Assembly: GCF_910592395.1 (NCBI RefSeq)
Contig: NC_088314.1
Coordinates: 7,564,001-7,628,000 of the forward strand
Direction: 5' to 3'
DNA length: 64,000 nucleotides
Origin: Lineus longissimus
Taxonomy: Eukaryota > Nemertea > Pilidiophora > Heteronemertea > Lineidae
Both the position numbers and the translations under genes were made by a program. The notes under the pieces were generated by a model, which searched no databases, was not told where the DNA came from, and saw nothing but the letters and a program-made list of their open reading frames with translations. How positions within the stretch are numbered: the first letter of the stretch is position 1; every line of letters starts with the position of its first letter. Of the stretch, positions 26,701 through 38,930 are shown piece by piece.

Positions 26701-29700
26701 TTGAGTGTTATGGTTCAGTCTGTGAGACTAATTTAAAGAGGTTACACTTTTATTTTGAATTGGAAAACAGCCCACAGGACTGACTTTTCACTGAGTAATA
26801 AGTGTGCCCTTCGAAGGTTAAGTCTCTTTCTGGATTTGCTTCCATAGATGCCTTGTTCAGGATATCATCTGACCGATGCCTGATCAAGCACAGACTGTAT
26901 CCGGTGGTGTACATTTCCCGTCTATGTCACCCTTTTTAGCTCACCTCTTCGCAGAGGTGAGCTTATCCCATACCGTGGCGTCCGTCGTCCGTCGTCGTCG
27001 TCGTCGTCCGTCGTCGTCCGTCGTCCGTTAGCAAGGCACGTTTCGTAACTGTTAGAGCTATTGAGTTGAAACTTGGTACACATGTACCCTTATGTAATGA
27101 CACCTGGGAGACCAAGTTTCGGTCCGATTCGTTTCATGGTTTGGCCACCAGGGGGCCAAACGTTAAAAGTGAAAATATGCAATATCTCCCTTAATAGTAG
27201 TCGGGAAATTTTGAAAAAAATATGGTAGGTACTTCTAGCAAAGGTGCATCATATATCCTCCGGGTTTTTGATTTGACCTACTTTTCAAGGTCACAGAGGT
27301 CAAATGGTGTAAATTGGCCGTTAGGATGTAACGATGGCACGTTTCTAAACTGCAATGACTATTGATACCAAATTTGGTACACATTTACCCCTTAGTCAGG
27401 TGATCTCAGGGACCGAAGTTTGGTCCAATATGATTCACCACTTGACCACCAGGGGGCAAAATCTAAAAACCTTAAAAATGTGATTATTCCTTAACTTCTT
27501 GCCCGATTGCCACCAATTTGATATCATGGGTACATCTAACCACCATACAGTATATGTCACACAGGTTTTTAATTTGACCTTCTTGTCAAGGTCACAGAGG
27601 TCAAATGGCGTAAATTCGCCGTCAGGCCGTAACTATGGCACGTTTCTTAACTGCAATGACTATTGATCACAAATTTCGTACACATGTACCCCTTGGTCAG
27701 GTGATCTCAGGTACCGAAGTTTGGTACGATCTGATTTGCCGTTTGGCCTCCAGGGAGGGGGCCAAATCCTAAATTCTTCAAAATGCCATTATTCCTAGTA
27801 ATGACTTGCCCGATTGACACCAATTTTATATCATAGGTACACCTAATTCTAACAACCATTCAGTGTGTCACCCGGGTCTTCTTTGATTTGACCTACTTTT
27901 CAAGGTCACAGAGGTCGAATGTACTGTAAATTGGCCATTTTGGGGAAATTGTAATTGCTTGGACCTACATCAAACCTAACACTACATGACACAAGACCAT
28001 GCTCTTTATCCATCTTTCCTCCACATGAGGTGAGCACAATGGCCCTGGCCATTTCATTTATTCAGTCAGTGTTAATTTCTCTTCTCTTTTTTTACAGATC
28101 AACTGTTGTTGGTTATTGCAAGAGGAGTCGTTGGCACATTTCAAGTCCAGGAAAGCACTTGCTGTTCCCACATTCAGAGTAAGGTGTGCTTACTCGTTTT
28201 ACTGCTTTCCATTCCCGGAGAGCGTTATCAAATATCTGCCGCAAGGCGCTTCAAAAATCTGCCGAAAGGCATCAAATATCTGCCGCACCAATAAAGTTCA
28301 TTTTGTTAACCAACTCTTTATCTTCTTTTCTTCACATACAAAAAAGACCGTCCCAAACATTTGGCTGCATCCACTTCATAAATGTCCAGACAACAGTCGG
28401 TTCATTTGACCATTGTAAAGCACCAGGCCCCACCTCACAAAATACACTGTAATAATTATGTACCTTGTGTCCATGTGCATGTTATTAGTTCCACCTATGC
28501 TGCATGAAGACAAGGACTCCACTCTTTGACGTCACCACACAACTCCTTGACGTCATCACACACCCCACTACTGCAACGGCAATAGAAATGACTTTACGTC
28601 ATAATACCAGGGTGACGTCAACTCAGTACTTCAGCATGCACTGATATAGCAAGAAGGTCTTTCGCATCAGCACTTCTGCGTGCTAGACGTTATAGCTTCA
28701 CGTTGCCTCATAATAACGGTACCGACACACACTTGGCCCTTGCCTTCACCTATCCATTTCAGCTGAGCGCCAGGCCCTTGGGCCTCTTGTTGATTAGATT
28801 TATTATAAAATCGCTGAATGTAAACCACCGCGACTGCGAAAATGTTCATGTTGTGACGTCATCAACGAAAACGGCATCGAAGTGAGCCGTCCGGGCGGGA
28901 TTAAACCATCAATTTCTAGAAAATGTGCATTTCGATTCAAAACCTTACTGATTTATTACTAATTACTCCGTCACTTCCTAATAATATTAGGAAGTGACGG
29001 AGTCATTTGCTAAAACATTATAGCTAAAACATTATATGGTGAAATTTGACACGAGTTACCCTTTAACTGGATTCTCATTCATTGCTTGATGTTTCAGAAT
29101 CTTGTTGCCCTAAAGGCCACACAGTTCACAGGGTTTGCTCAGCATGATGCTCAGGAATTCATGGCCTTCCTCCTTGATGGTCTACATGAGGTAAGACAGA
29201 TTTTGCATCATTCCTTTTATCTTCACTAGCTCCTAAGTGGTGGTGTAGTGCCAGTGTCTACTTTACATACAATTCTTCCACTCTTTTTACAGGATATCAA
29301 CAGGGTGAGAGAGAAGCCGTACACAGAGACTGTAGACTCTGATGGTCGGCCTGATGAGGTCGTCGCAAAAGAAGCCTGGGAGGTTTATAGAAAAAGGAAT
29401 GATTCGTTTATCGTGGACCTTTTCCAGGGACAATACAAGTCCAAGTTAGTTTGTCCTGTTTGTGGAAAGGTAAGAATGTGAAACACGCAATATATTTTTG
29501 TTAGAAAAAAATGTTTTCTTCGGTTGTGTGTGCGTGCTACAAACACAAATAGTTTCCATGTACTGTGAGAGAGGAGAGACCTGTATTGTCAAATTCGTTT
29601 AATTTAATAGGACTTACCTGGCTCATAGAAGTCCTATCCGTAATCGTCCTTCAATTTTTACATGTCCTATGTAAACAGCATTCAACTAATGTAGTTAGTT

Positions 29701-32700
29701 CATCAAGTCAGTTGTACTTTTCTGTTTTCAGGTTTCCATAACGTTTGACCCATTCCTCTACCTCTCTGTGCCCTTACCTAAGAAACAGCGCACTCTATCT
29801 GTGATTTTTGTAGCCAAAGAGGAGCGTAAACGACCCATTCAATACAATGTCAGGATCCCCACAGATGCGACTGTTGAACACCTGAAGGAAGATATCTTTA
29901 AGAAAACAGGGGTCAAGCCCAATGATGTAAGCTGACAGTTTTATTTTCCAATGTTACATTTACACTTCGTCACTACAGAGAGATAGTGACCCGGGCTGTT
30001 GCTCTGGTCTTGTTCTCTCTCCTACAGCCGAGACGACCTCAAGCTGGATGGGCAGCCAGTAGCCGATCCCAACCTCGTGAAATCCGTTTGCTCCTACTGG
30101 TTGAAAAAATGGCTGCATATGCTCCACATGGAGTAACAGGGTTTAAGTAAACTGTTTCACTCTTCACTTTCTTTCAATCTTCTAACACAACAGGGCTGCT
30201 TGATTCTTCCTCAGGCCTGGAAGCGTTCCTTACCTTAAATTATCAAATCAACCTAGTCATAAATTTACCAGCAAGGCAGGAGTGTTTCCACCTTTTTGCT
30301 CTGGACCCTTATCATTTGACGAGAATTTCCTTGTAATAATGATCATTTATATTGAAAATGTTCCTTTTGTCGCGATTTCAGCTGCGAGTGTTCGAAGCCT
30401 ACAGGAGCAAGATCCATAAATTCTTTCCAAAGAATTCAAGTCTCAGTCGCGTCTCAACTGATGACAAGATATTTGTGTAAGTAAACTTCAGTTTAAGGAA
30501 AGAAAGTTTGGATTTCCAATATCATTCAAAGTCTTGTAGTCAACCATGACTTTGCATGTCCTTGTTCGAGCCTTATTTTCCTCCTATGACAATACTGTTG
30601 GACAAACAGCCTGGTAACTTGATATGATCATTCATTCAAATTTCTAACATTACAGCTTGAAAATGACAATTTGACTTTACAGATATGAAGTCCTCTCCGA
30701 AGAGCTGGCTGGGGAACCAGTGTACGAAATCGCAGTTATACAGCGGACAGTCCTACCCAATCAGATGCCGACCAAATGCTCTTATTGCAAACGTCTCACT
30801 CCGGAGAACCAAAGTCTCAAACGCTGCATGAAATGTCTCAAAGTCGCGTACTGTGATCAGTAAGTCTAAATACTCTGAATCATTTGCTTTATTCTATTTA
30901 GAGGTGCAATTGCTCAGCTGGAGCAAGTTTCATGCTTTTGCTTCATGCAATTTCTTCATCGATCTCTGGTACACAGCTGTCACAGAAATTGTTCTCCGAA
31001 AAAAGGCATTGTTAATGTATATTTGTAATAATTACAGATTGTGCCAAAAACAGCACTGGGAGAGCCACCGAATGAACTGCAAGAGGACCCCAGAACCCGT
31101 TGGCATGCCGTTCATTATAAGTGTGCCGGAATCTCGGGCAACATTGTCACATCTTATTCGGATCATGGAAGCCTATGCCAGGTAAGGTGAACTCTCTAGC
31201 AAAGATATAAGTTCTCAAAGAGCACTGGGAAGCGCTATCAACCTTTGGTCGACCAGGCTCTGGGAAATTGGTTACAGCTTGCTGCAGTTAGAATCATTGT
31301 CCTCTAATAGTCTATGTCCAGTGTAATGTGTAGTGAATAATATTGTTCTCCTATGTCATCGCGATAAGAAAGTTATCATTCTTGCCAGAATAATTCAGTT
31401 GGGTTGTGTAATGATAATAGTTTCTCTTTCAGAAATTCTGTTGATGTTTTCCAACCGCCTGTCTCAGAGCAAAGTGTACAAAAACTTGGCCAAAAATCTG
31501 CATCAGCGACAGCCACCATGTCCTCACAGTGCTCCGCGGAAAGTGGCGATGACCAACAAGACATATGTGATGCCACATCGATGAGCAGCTCGTCAAGTAT
31601 GACCGAAATGGACGATTTTAGCGAAAGGAAAGTCGGTGATGATGATAAACCGGATGCTGAAACGAGTAGCATCGATAGTGGCCACGCCACAAGTTGTGCA
31701 TCGTCGGGAAGATCTTGGCAGAGCTTCCCAAGTGAAGAGAAGGAGTTGGCATCCCCTGGCAGTACCATGGGTGATCTGGAATCTCCAACAGGTGATTCTG
31801 TGGATGGCATTCCCGATAAGAAGTCCGTCCCGACAACTATGGTGCTCGGAACACCTCAGATGATGGAAAGGCCTCAACCGCTCTTTCATATTCGACCAGT
31901 GAACGAGTTTGGGGAGTGTCTGATGGGACCCGAGGGGGAAAGTTTGCCAGAAAAAGGTGAGTGTGCCATCGTCCTATCTTTAATTGATCGGTTTTGTCCA
32001 TTCAACTTGATGGTGTTATCATTAGAAAATGCACCCATTTGCACAAATAAGTAGATGCTAAAACTTTCGCAGGCATACAGGGCCGTGAGAGAAAATGGTG
32101 ACCAGTAGTTTTTGTGTCAAGACGGGGAAATCATATTTTCCTGAAAACTTGAAATCTTATTATTATCTCACAAAAGTAGTGCACCATCTCCCTCAGATGT
32201 GTGGAGGATGTTTAGGATGTAAAGTTTTAGTTTCTTTTGGCAAAGTTTTGTTGATGAGCACTTTGAAAAAAATCCCCTATTGTGGTAACACCAATTGCAA
32301 AAGACTGACTGACCTCACTGAAAGTGAGCCTCTCTCCAACTTGGCTTATTGACCTGATTTTCAGCAGTTTTCAATTCGTATTTTACAGAACACTTAACGT
32401 TTTCTTTATTTGCCTGCAGGTAACGAACCTCTGGATCTCTCTGATAAAACATTCCTAGCTATGGATTGGAGGAACAACCCACAAAGGATCAGTCCACGTG
32501 TGTTTAGCCCAGAGGTCCTTGTCCGCACAAAAAGCATGGTGAGAAGATATTAGTTGCAATATAATTCTGTTTAAAGATTTGAACAACAGTTCATGAGAAT
32601 TTTCCGAGACGGTAGTGCTAAAACATGACTCAAAACCCAAAAGAGTATTTGTTTTGTCATCAGGACCTAATATTCTGAATGATCTTTTTCAGTCTCTTGA

Positions 32701-34685
32701 TGAGGATTGTGCGGCTACCAACACCCAAGAAGGCCGCGGTGAGATCACGCTGGACCACTGCCTCAGCCTCTTCACTGAACCTGAAGTCCTTAGTCCAGAA
32801 GAAGCTTGGTAAGTTTAACATATTGCCAACTTTGCCCTAAAATATTTCATAACATTTTTGGCCTTGTATAGTTTGTTCTGGTTTGTCATGTTCTCTCCAC
32901 AAACTATAGATGGTGTTATCACTGCAACGTATGGCAGGGAATACGTGGCCTTGAACGCCAAACCAATGACATTACATAAGTTCATTGGTCCCAAATTGAG
33001 TTTAAGAGAAATCAAACCCTTTGAAGAAGTTGACGTAATAGTTTTCACACAGTGCCCCAATAGGGAGGCGACATTTTCTTCCAAGTCAATGATTCATGTA
33101 CCATTAGTTACTCTGTCAACGAGTCTACCCATTTGTGGAAATTAGTCGACAGTCAATTCAGTAGTTATGTTCATGGAAAGATAAAAATATGTTTGAACAA
33201 TGTTAAAAAGAGATAGAGTGTCATATTCGTGCAGCGCCATGTCACAGTATCAGTTTAGGAGACTCCTCCTTTCATTCTGAGCATTTTCTCACACGACCGT
33301 AAATGTTTTTCAGGTATTGTCCTCGATGTAAAGAGCATCGCGAGGCAACAAAACAAATGACTATTTGGAGTTTACCACACACGCTCATCGTGCAATTGAA
33401 ACGATTCTCGTTCCGGAATTTCATCTGGCGCGACAAACTGGACAAAATGGTTACCTTCCCAACAAGGTAGGTCGAGTAATTTATACTTTTTATGTTAATT
33501 TTTTTCAGCTTAATATAATACGCATGCCTCAGTTCTGAGCTCTAACTGCATGTGCTTATTTCTTCTTAACGCTCCACAGTAGTTGATACGCATATGTAGA
33601 CGTGTGGTCCCCCCATGGGTCATGTAAATTCTTATGAAAAACAGGCTTGGGATGTCATTACAAATACAATAAAAATGAAATTTTCTATAATGTGTTTCAT
33701 TGTGGTTTTGAATTCAGGAAATTGGACCTTTCAAAGTACTACATGGGTCCACAACCAACGTCTGAACCGCCACCAATCTATGACTTGTATGGTGTGGTCA
33801 ACCATTATGGCGGTATACTTGGTGGCCACTACACATCATTCGCTCGATGTGCCGACCCTGTTCTCTGGAATGCCAATGAAATTGGTAAGTGGACCTACTA
33901 AATCATTTTTAGACTATCTTTAAAGCCGAAATTTTGAACGGACAAGATGGGATAGCTTGTTGAAAGCAGCAGTGGTGTTGTGAAGCCAGGGAGCCGAATT
34001 CGAAACATCCTGGAGGCTATAATTGAACTGAGGGCAGATGGCCTGTGCCTAGCGCAGAGTTTATTGAATAATCTGTTGTTCTTCTTGAATCTAGTTTTGA
34101 ATGAATGAAATTTTAGGCTTGCCGGTTGTTTTTAATGTGGCTGTTTGATGATGAAATCGTATAAAAAGGCATCCATTCGATCTTCCTTATGGTTTTCTTT
34201 CTGCTGCAGGTTGGAGGCAATTCGATGACAGCCATGTCACGTTAACCTCAGAGAACAACGTCATGACACGCGCAGCCTACCTCCTTTTCTATCGTCGACG
34301 TAGCCCGGTATTTAATCCTCAGCGCAGCCTTGGTGGAGAAGAGATCCAGGAGGAAGATATTCGAACAATTGAGGAGGAAATTTCTAACTCTGCTCCTGTT
34401 CAAAAATTGTCAGCTCCTCTTCCAAAGACGTCTGCTTCTGCTAGACTGTCGTCTGCTGGGAAAGAGGAGTGTTCCGTGGAGTTTGAAAAAAAGAATTTAG
34501 GGCAGGAAAATATGGAAACGGACGAGAAGGCAAAGGTATCTACTGAATGTGATATTGATGATGATGAGGAGGAATTCTTTACTGCATCAGACGTGAACAC
34601 AAAGCTGGATTTATTCGGGGAGAAAGACTGTGATAGTAAGCAGGGTGTTGCTCTCAGATATACGGACATGGATCTTGTGGACTGA
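20774..34685 (+). CDS. USP19: USP19 ubiquitin-specific protease
   Basis: Twenty coding exons: 20774..21092, 21619..21744, 22105..22260, 22519..22672, 23200..23387, 23636..23823, 24172..24343, 24484..24617, 29098..29190, 29293..29469, 29732..29926, 30382..30476, 30683..30859, 31038..31181, 31433..31956, 32420..32538, 32693..32808, 33314..33466, 33718..33884 and 34210..34685 (stop TGA). They total 3873 bases, 1290 aa, close to human USP19 (about 1318). Order: acidic N-terminus; two CS (p23-like) domains at about 107-200 and 205-310; USP core with Cys414 in [16 protein letters not shown] and YCPRC zinc-finger pairs, a MYND finger inserted at about 685-740, His1114 in GGHYTS and Asp1138 in WRQFDDS. 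The enzyme removes ubiquitin; in animals USP19 works in ER-associated degradation and with HSP90. The catalytic residues are all present. Unlike the main human isoform, the last exon ends in an acidic tail with no membrane segment. Confidence 0.95.
24917..24943. repeat. hairpin start of a dispersed repeat, with adjacent ATCC microsatellite
   Basis: A stem of AGCTC, GCTGAC / GTCAGC, GAGCT with small bulges and an AAA loop follows TTTTT. It is followed by CGTCCTGC and, at about 24979-25009, seven ATCC units. The hairpin resembles the AGCTCACC hairpin at 26938 and probably marks the same broad class of dispersed repeat. Confidence 0.55.
25330..25432 (+). promoter_or_regulatory. possible internal promoter and alternative first exon in USP19 intron 8
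   Basis: GATTGGCC (an inverted CCAAT box, about 25368) is followed by ATTTAAAAATGGCGG (YY1-like AAAATGGCGG). An ATG at 25406 opens nine codons (MAVVAASMK) that end at a strong donor GTGAGT (25433), in phase 0. Exon 29098..29190 of USP19 also starts in phase 0, so splicing would be possible in frame. This is a candidate only; the surrounding sequence may be a repeat. Confidence 0.25.
26938..28055. mobile_element. dispersed repeat with terminal hairpin and about 300-base internal units
   Basis: The element opens with a perfect hairpin, AGCTCACCTCT-TCGC-AGAGGTGAGCT (26938-26963), then a GTCGTC/GTCC-rich tract (26980-27028). It continues with three tandem units of about 300-314 bases, marked by AAGGTCACAGAGGTCAAATG at about 27289, 27589 and 27901. 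A partial terminal match, ATGAGGTGAGCACAATGGCC, lies at 28024-28043. No open frame encodes a transposase, so it is non-autonomous or a satellite-derived repeat. Similar hairpin-plus-GTC repeats are known to me from several marine invertebrate genomes, but I cannot name the family. Confidence 0.65.
28228..28292. repeat. three-unit short tandem repeat
   Basis: Three copies of about 21-24 bases share ATCTGCCG(C/A)AAGGC and TCAAA inside USP19 intron 8. Confidence 0.75.
28527..28861. promoter_or_regulatory. cluster of four perfect CRE octamers
   Basis: TGACGTCA occurs at 28527-28534, 28548-28555, 28613-28620 and 28854-28861, with a near match TTACGTCA at 28594-28601. CREB/ATF dimers bind this palindrome. 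The cluster lies in USP19 intron 8 just before exon 29098..29190. Binding in this organism is not shown. Confidence 0.5.
28965..29003. repeat. near-perfect 39-base palindrome
   Basis: Arms ACTCCGTCACTTCCTAATA and TATTAGGAAGTGACGGAGT are exact complements around one central A. Just after it, GCTAAAACATTATA occurs twice in direct repeat. The structure lies about 95 bases before USP19 exon 9. Confidence 0.9.
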
Positions 34686-35313
34686 TGAGTTTGGGCGAGC
34701 TTTATTCTTGCATTGACAAAGAAATCAGTTTTTTGCGGAGGTGACTCTTGTTGGGCCCCATCCCTTCCTATAAAAGTAAAAGTAACATGTCAAAAGTGTT
34801 AGATGGAGTGTTCTTTTTGAGGAGCGTGTAAAAGTACATGCAGAGCTGCTGAAAATGAATGAATATGAAGTGTTGATTCTTACATTCTTTTTATTATGTG
34901 GCTATATGAGGCTGAATTCTAACAAATCAGAAGAACCATGGGAGGGTTTTGAGGAGATCTTTCGATGGGAGGGGCATTCGACATTGACCCTAAGGAAAGA
35001 ATATTGGTTTCTTTGTCAAAGACTTCATGGCTTCTGCTGCTGTGCCAAGAAACAGTACCAAATGCGGAAAAAGTTGCCTGCCTTCTATTTTTGTGTTTTA
35101 CTTGTTCACAGATACGTATGCAATCTCAAAAATGTGAGGCCGTGAAGCAATCTATTTGAAGTCACTGTTATCGAGTTGTCAAAATGCAAAAATTGCAATT
35201 TCACAAAACCGAAAAATAGAATGACCAGAAATGTTTCAGTATAAATTCAATATTTGTGTACTTCCAGTTGAATGACCAAGCTATTCTTTTTATGGCAAAT
35301 AGTAATATTTTGG

Positions 35314-36047
35314 AATAAAATTGTGTATTTCTTCATAACTTCCTCTGACATGTGAGTTCAACAAGCACAGTTGCAAATCAGTTCTTCTACTGCCTGTTAG
35401 TGGCATTGCAGATTCATCAGATGATACACTGTGGGGAAGTGATTAATGAGGATGCATGTTTTTGATCTGATCAATAGCATTTGACCAAAGGGACCATGTA
35501 GTATTATATTATAGTTTCGCAGGTCTCAATCTCCTCGTTAAACCTTTTAAACCGATTGTAAGGCAATTTATTTCAGAAAAAGAATCAAACAAACATTCTT
35601 TTTCAAATCACTGAGTTGTATTCACATGATATGTATATACATGTATATAGGGCAAAAATTAGAACAAATGTACAATTATTTTTAGGTGAACTATTTTGGT
35701 CAATTCACTCTACCACTTGTGTGACCTTGTCACAATTGTCATGTGGTGGCGACGCGGACTGATACGACAAATGGCATTATAGAGGGACTACATGTTCTTC
35801 CCCAAATCTTGTTCCTAAGTGGACCCTCTAACGTTTACAGTGGTGTCATTAGTTCCACTATTTTGAGTCCAGCACCTAAAATATGTTAACTTTTTTGTTT
35901 GATTTAGATTTAGTTACCTGTGTGTGCTGATCACTTTGTGGTCACATTTTCTCACAATGTTCTTGTTTGTTTGTTTTTGACATGTTTAGTTGTTAGTTTG
36001 TGCTTCTTGCCAAAGTTTCCTCTCTCCAGAATCAGTTAGCGAATAAA
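35314..36047 (+). terminator. USP19: USP19 polyadenylation signals, two candidates
   Basis: AATAAA occurs at 35314-35319 and again at 36042-36047, 0.63 and 1.36 kb after the stop codon. The region between is AT-rich with no gene, consistent with 3' UTR. Both ends could be used. Confidence 0.5.
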
Positions 36048-36134
36048 GATGCTGTGGATATAAATACTTCTTATTTCTTGTTTGTTTGCCATTCTATTAA
36101 CACACCTCGATTGCAATGTGCCGAGAGTGTTAAT

Positions 36135-36445
36135 GTGACCTAAAATCCTTATCACCTTGACTGACCGCACAGACCCCATCCCCTCCAGCCTCCCTCAATG
36201 ACAAGATTTCTTATACCCAAATATTTAGAAGGTTGATCTGACTCCAAAACCTCATCAACTTGACCACGTTGATTCTCTGTCCTCCAACCTCATCTTTTGA
36301 GAGAGACTGAATCATGAAATGATCTCTCCCTAAATGTCTAAGGGTGAATTTGACTTAAAGACCTTATCAATCGGACCGCGCGAACCCTCTCCCACATCAT
36401 CCTTTTTTAGGGAGACCGAATGACGAGATTTCTTCAACCCAATGC
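36135..36445. repeat. degenerate three-copy tandem repeat, about 100-120 bases per unit
   Basis: Each copy starts like CCTTATCACCTTGACTGACC, followed by a CCC/TCC-rich block and then GACGAGATTTCTT or a variant. Copies begin near 36147, 36250 and 36370. Confidence 0.6.
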
Positions 36446-38027
36446 CAAGGCCAGCAAACGATCCCATGTAGAGGGTTAATATACAACCTGCTGTGGTCAG
36501 CAGATGATGGAATTGCTGGATATTACAACTAACCGCTCAGATATGAAAGAGTGGTTGCTGTATTGTATAGAGCGAACGCAGGAGATTAAAATGTTCCCCC
36601 GCACCAATTCTCGGCACGTTTAGATCAAAGCCACTTGCAAAGAGCAATATCTCTAAAAGAGTGTGTCTCCATTCTCAAAATAAACATCATAAACATATTG
36701 CCAACGTTACAAAGGATGCTGAAAAATGTCAATCCTTGTGATGACTTGTGTCTTAAGTTGTCAGCTGGCACTGTAATTAACCCATTGCTGAGTGGGTGGC
36801 CGAATTGAAGGCTTCAAAGTGACAAATGTGGACAGTAGGGAACTTGGTTTGACGGCGCTCATATGGATATGCCCCAGTACGGATGGATGATCTCCAACAT
36901 GGATCAAGCTAAGGTGTTGTTTATAGGCCCCCTTTAAGTTTTCTAACATTATCCATGGAGTCACTGGTCGGCAGTCAGTAACCTGCAGTGATGTTGACTT
37001 GTTAAAAATGCTTGAAATAGGTTCATGACCACTTCATCAACATCGTAATTAATCATCGGCTTTTTAATTGTTGGCCAGTGTTTAGCAGTTTCAATTAGAT
37101 CAAAGTCCCTTAGTTACCAGTGCAATAATCTATAGATAGGCTATCGATTACCAATGGCTTTTCATTAACTCACGACTTTGAACGTTCTTTGATCAGATAT
37201 TTTACAAAGAAGGATATTAACCTATTGATTTTCTAAACCAAATTGCAATATAAACAGACAGTTTCTTTCTAAAGAAGTTACGTGTAGTAATTACAGTATT
37301 ACACACCTTTTAACATCTTCAACAATTCTGCCGTCATCAGCCAACATCAAATTACCAAAAACCTGCTTGGGCCAAGCAAAGTTTTCAAACACTGGTAACT
37401 GCAGTGGGAAAACACCACAGTCAAATCAGACCTTAGGGTTAATCTAATAATTCAAGCTTCAAATGATCAGGCAGCTTACTGTTACTTTAATCGAAGTGTC
37501 TCGATTGAAGTCCATCAATAAACTTGTTCTTATCATTTTCCGCCTAGTTTAGCAATATTCACTTGTTAAATCCACATTAATTTAAACATAAATACTCATC
37601 GAGGAGATCCATTAAGGGGCTATTGATCTAGTGCTCATGGTACGTTATGCTTCGTCTCCGATCAACTCGCGTAAAACTAATCTGATGAATGAGGAAAGTG
37701 CAGGAAACTCCGCTTGAGTTTCATCAGTCCATGGCTTGGTGCAACCGAGGAATTTCAAATGGGAAAGTGCTTGGGGAGTTATCAGAGTGCTGGTGTTACA
37801 TTTCGGAGTGTATCCGATTTTGAGTGTTTTCCCTTGTTTGGGAATGCTAAAAGATAGATTGACATGTTGCTCTGTGTTTTCCCTATTAAAAAGTAATGAC
37901 CTTCAGATATACCTAAAACAGGGAAATATTGATGAATATTCTCATTTGAACCCTTAAGTTGTGATGATGCTTAAGCCCTTAAACCCATATTTCATGATGG
38001 TGTTGCATAGAAATTACATGTATGATA

Positions 38028-38221
38028 CAGTGGAACCTCCCTTAGCAGACACCTCTCTAATAAGGATACCCTCTCTATTAGGAACTCTGCAGTGTGTCCC
38101 AAATTGGTCATTTCCATTGTATTTGACCTCTGTAATCAGGACACCTTTTGATTAAGGATACCATTCGTCAGTCCCAGGGGTGCCCTTAATACTAATAATA
38201 GATAGCCTTAAGGTCCCACTG
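38028..38221 (+). mobile_element. short TA-flanked inverted-repeat element (copy 2 of 3)
   Basis: This is the best-preserved copy, 194 bases. It begins CAGTGGAACC and ends GGTCCCACTG, with TA on both sides (38026-38027 and 38222-38223). The CAGT-type terminus and TA duplication are those of Tc1/mariner elements, so it is probably a non-autonomous (MITE) relative. The interior holds repeated GGACACC / TTAAGGA blocks. Confidence 0.75.
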
Positions 38222-38669
38222 TACATATTTGAGAATCCACTTTTTAAGAAACACACATTTATCTCCACTGATCTAATCAAAACAACAATTGAAAGTGCAC
38301 TCTGTTGATGCAGGTTGAGGTCTTCTACTCATGTGACAGGTGCTGTTGGGAATATGATAATCACTTCCCTGGGAGCTTTCTCATAAAGAGAGTGCACTTA
38401 AGGAGAATGACTGGCCATGCTTCCGATTCAGCTGGCGTTCGGTGTTATTCCTGTATGCATCTATCTTCGATGAGTGTGTCCTGACCAATCAGATAATGCC
38501 CATGTTGTATCAATTCAATGATCTCTCATTACCCGTGATTAGTCCATGGAAGAGAGCACACTTTCTCATCATGAAATCGATGATCAGGAATCGCCCTACA
38601 CTATGTGTGTTTAAAGGGCAAGGCGAATTATCCCTTCATTATGTTTGTTGCTGTAAGCGTTTGATATAA

Positions 38670-38930
38670 AAACCATTGGTGAATTGATCCTTCATCGTCA
38701 GTGAGCATTTTAGACCCCTTCCCTCAGTGCCCTATCACTGTTCCCCTTTGAAGTAAAGAGCAATTGCAGACCAGTCTTACTACCTTGGGAGAATCGATCC
38801 TTTGCCTCCATTGAGCATTTTAGGGCCCCCTTCCTTTTGCTAGCACTACTCCCCCTTTAAAGTAAGAACCAGCATCTGACCACTGCCTCACTACCTTGGG
38901 AAAATCGATCCTTACTCCTCATGATTAAAC
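38670..38930. repeat. tandem repeat, about 111 bases per unit, 2.3 copies
   Basis: TTGGGAGAATCGATCCTT, then GAGCATTTTAG and CCCCTTTAAAGTAA, repeats with the GAGCATTTTAG blocks at about 38703 and 38813. A third partial copy starts at about 38898. Confidence 0.75.

Noticed and set aside
31376-31889. Minus-strand frames of 98-144 codons
   Set aside because: They are antisense shadows of the large USP19 exon 31433..31956.
32858-33145. 95-codon plus-strand frame in a USP19 intron
   Set aside because: It has no similarity I can recognise, and the flanking exons splice cleanly without it (TG|G forms Trp in the conserved AWYCP context).
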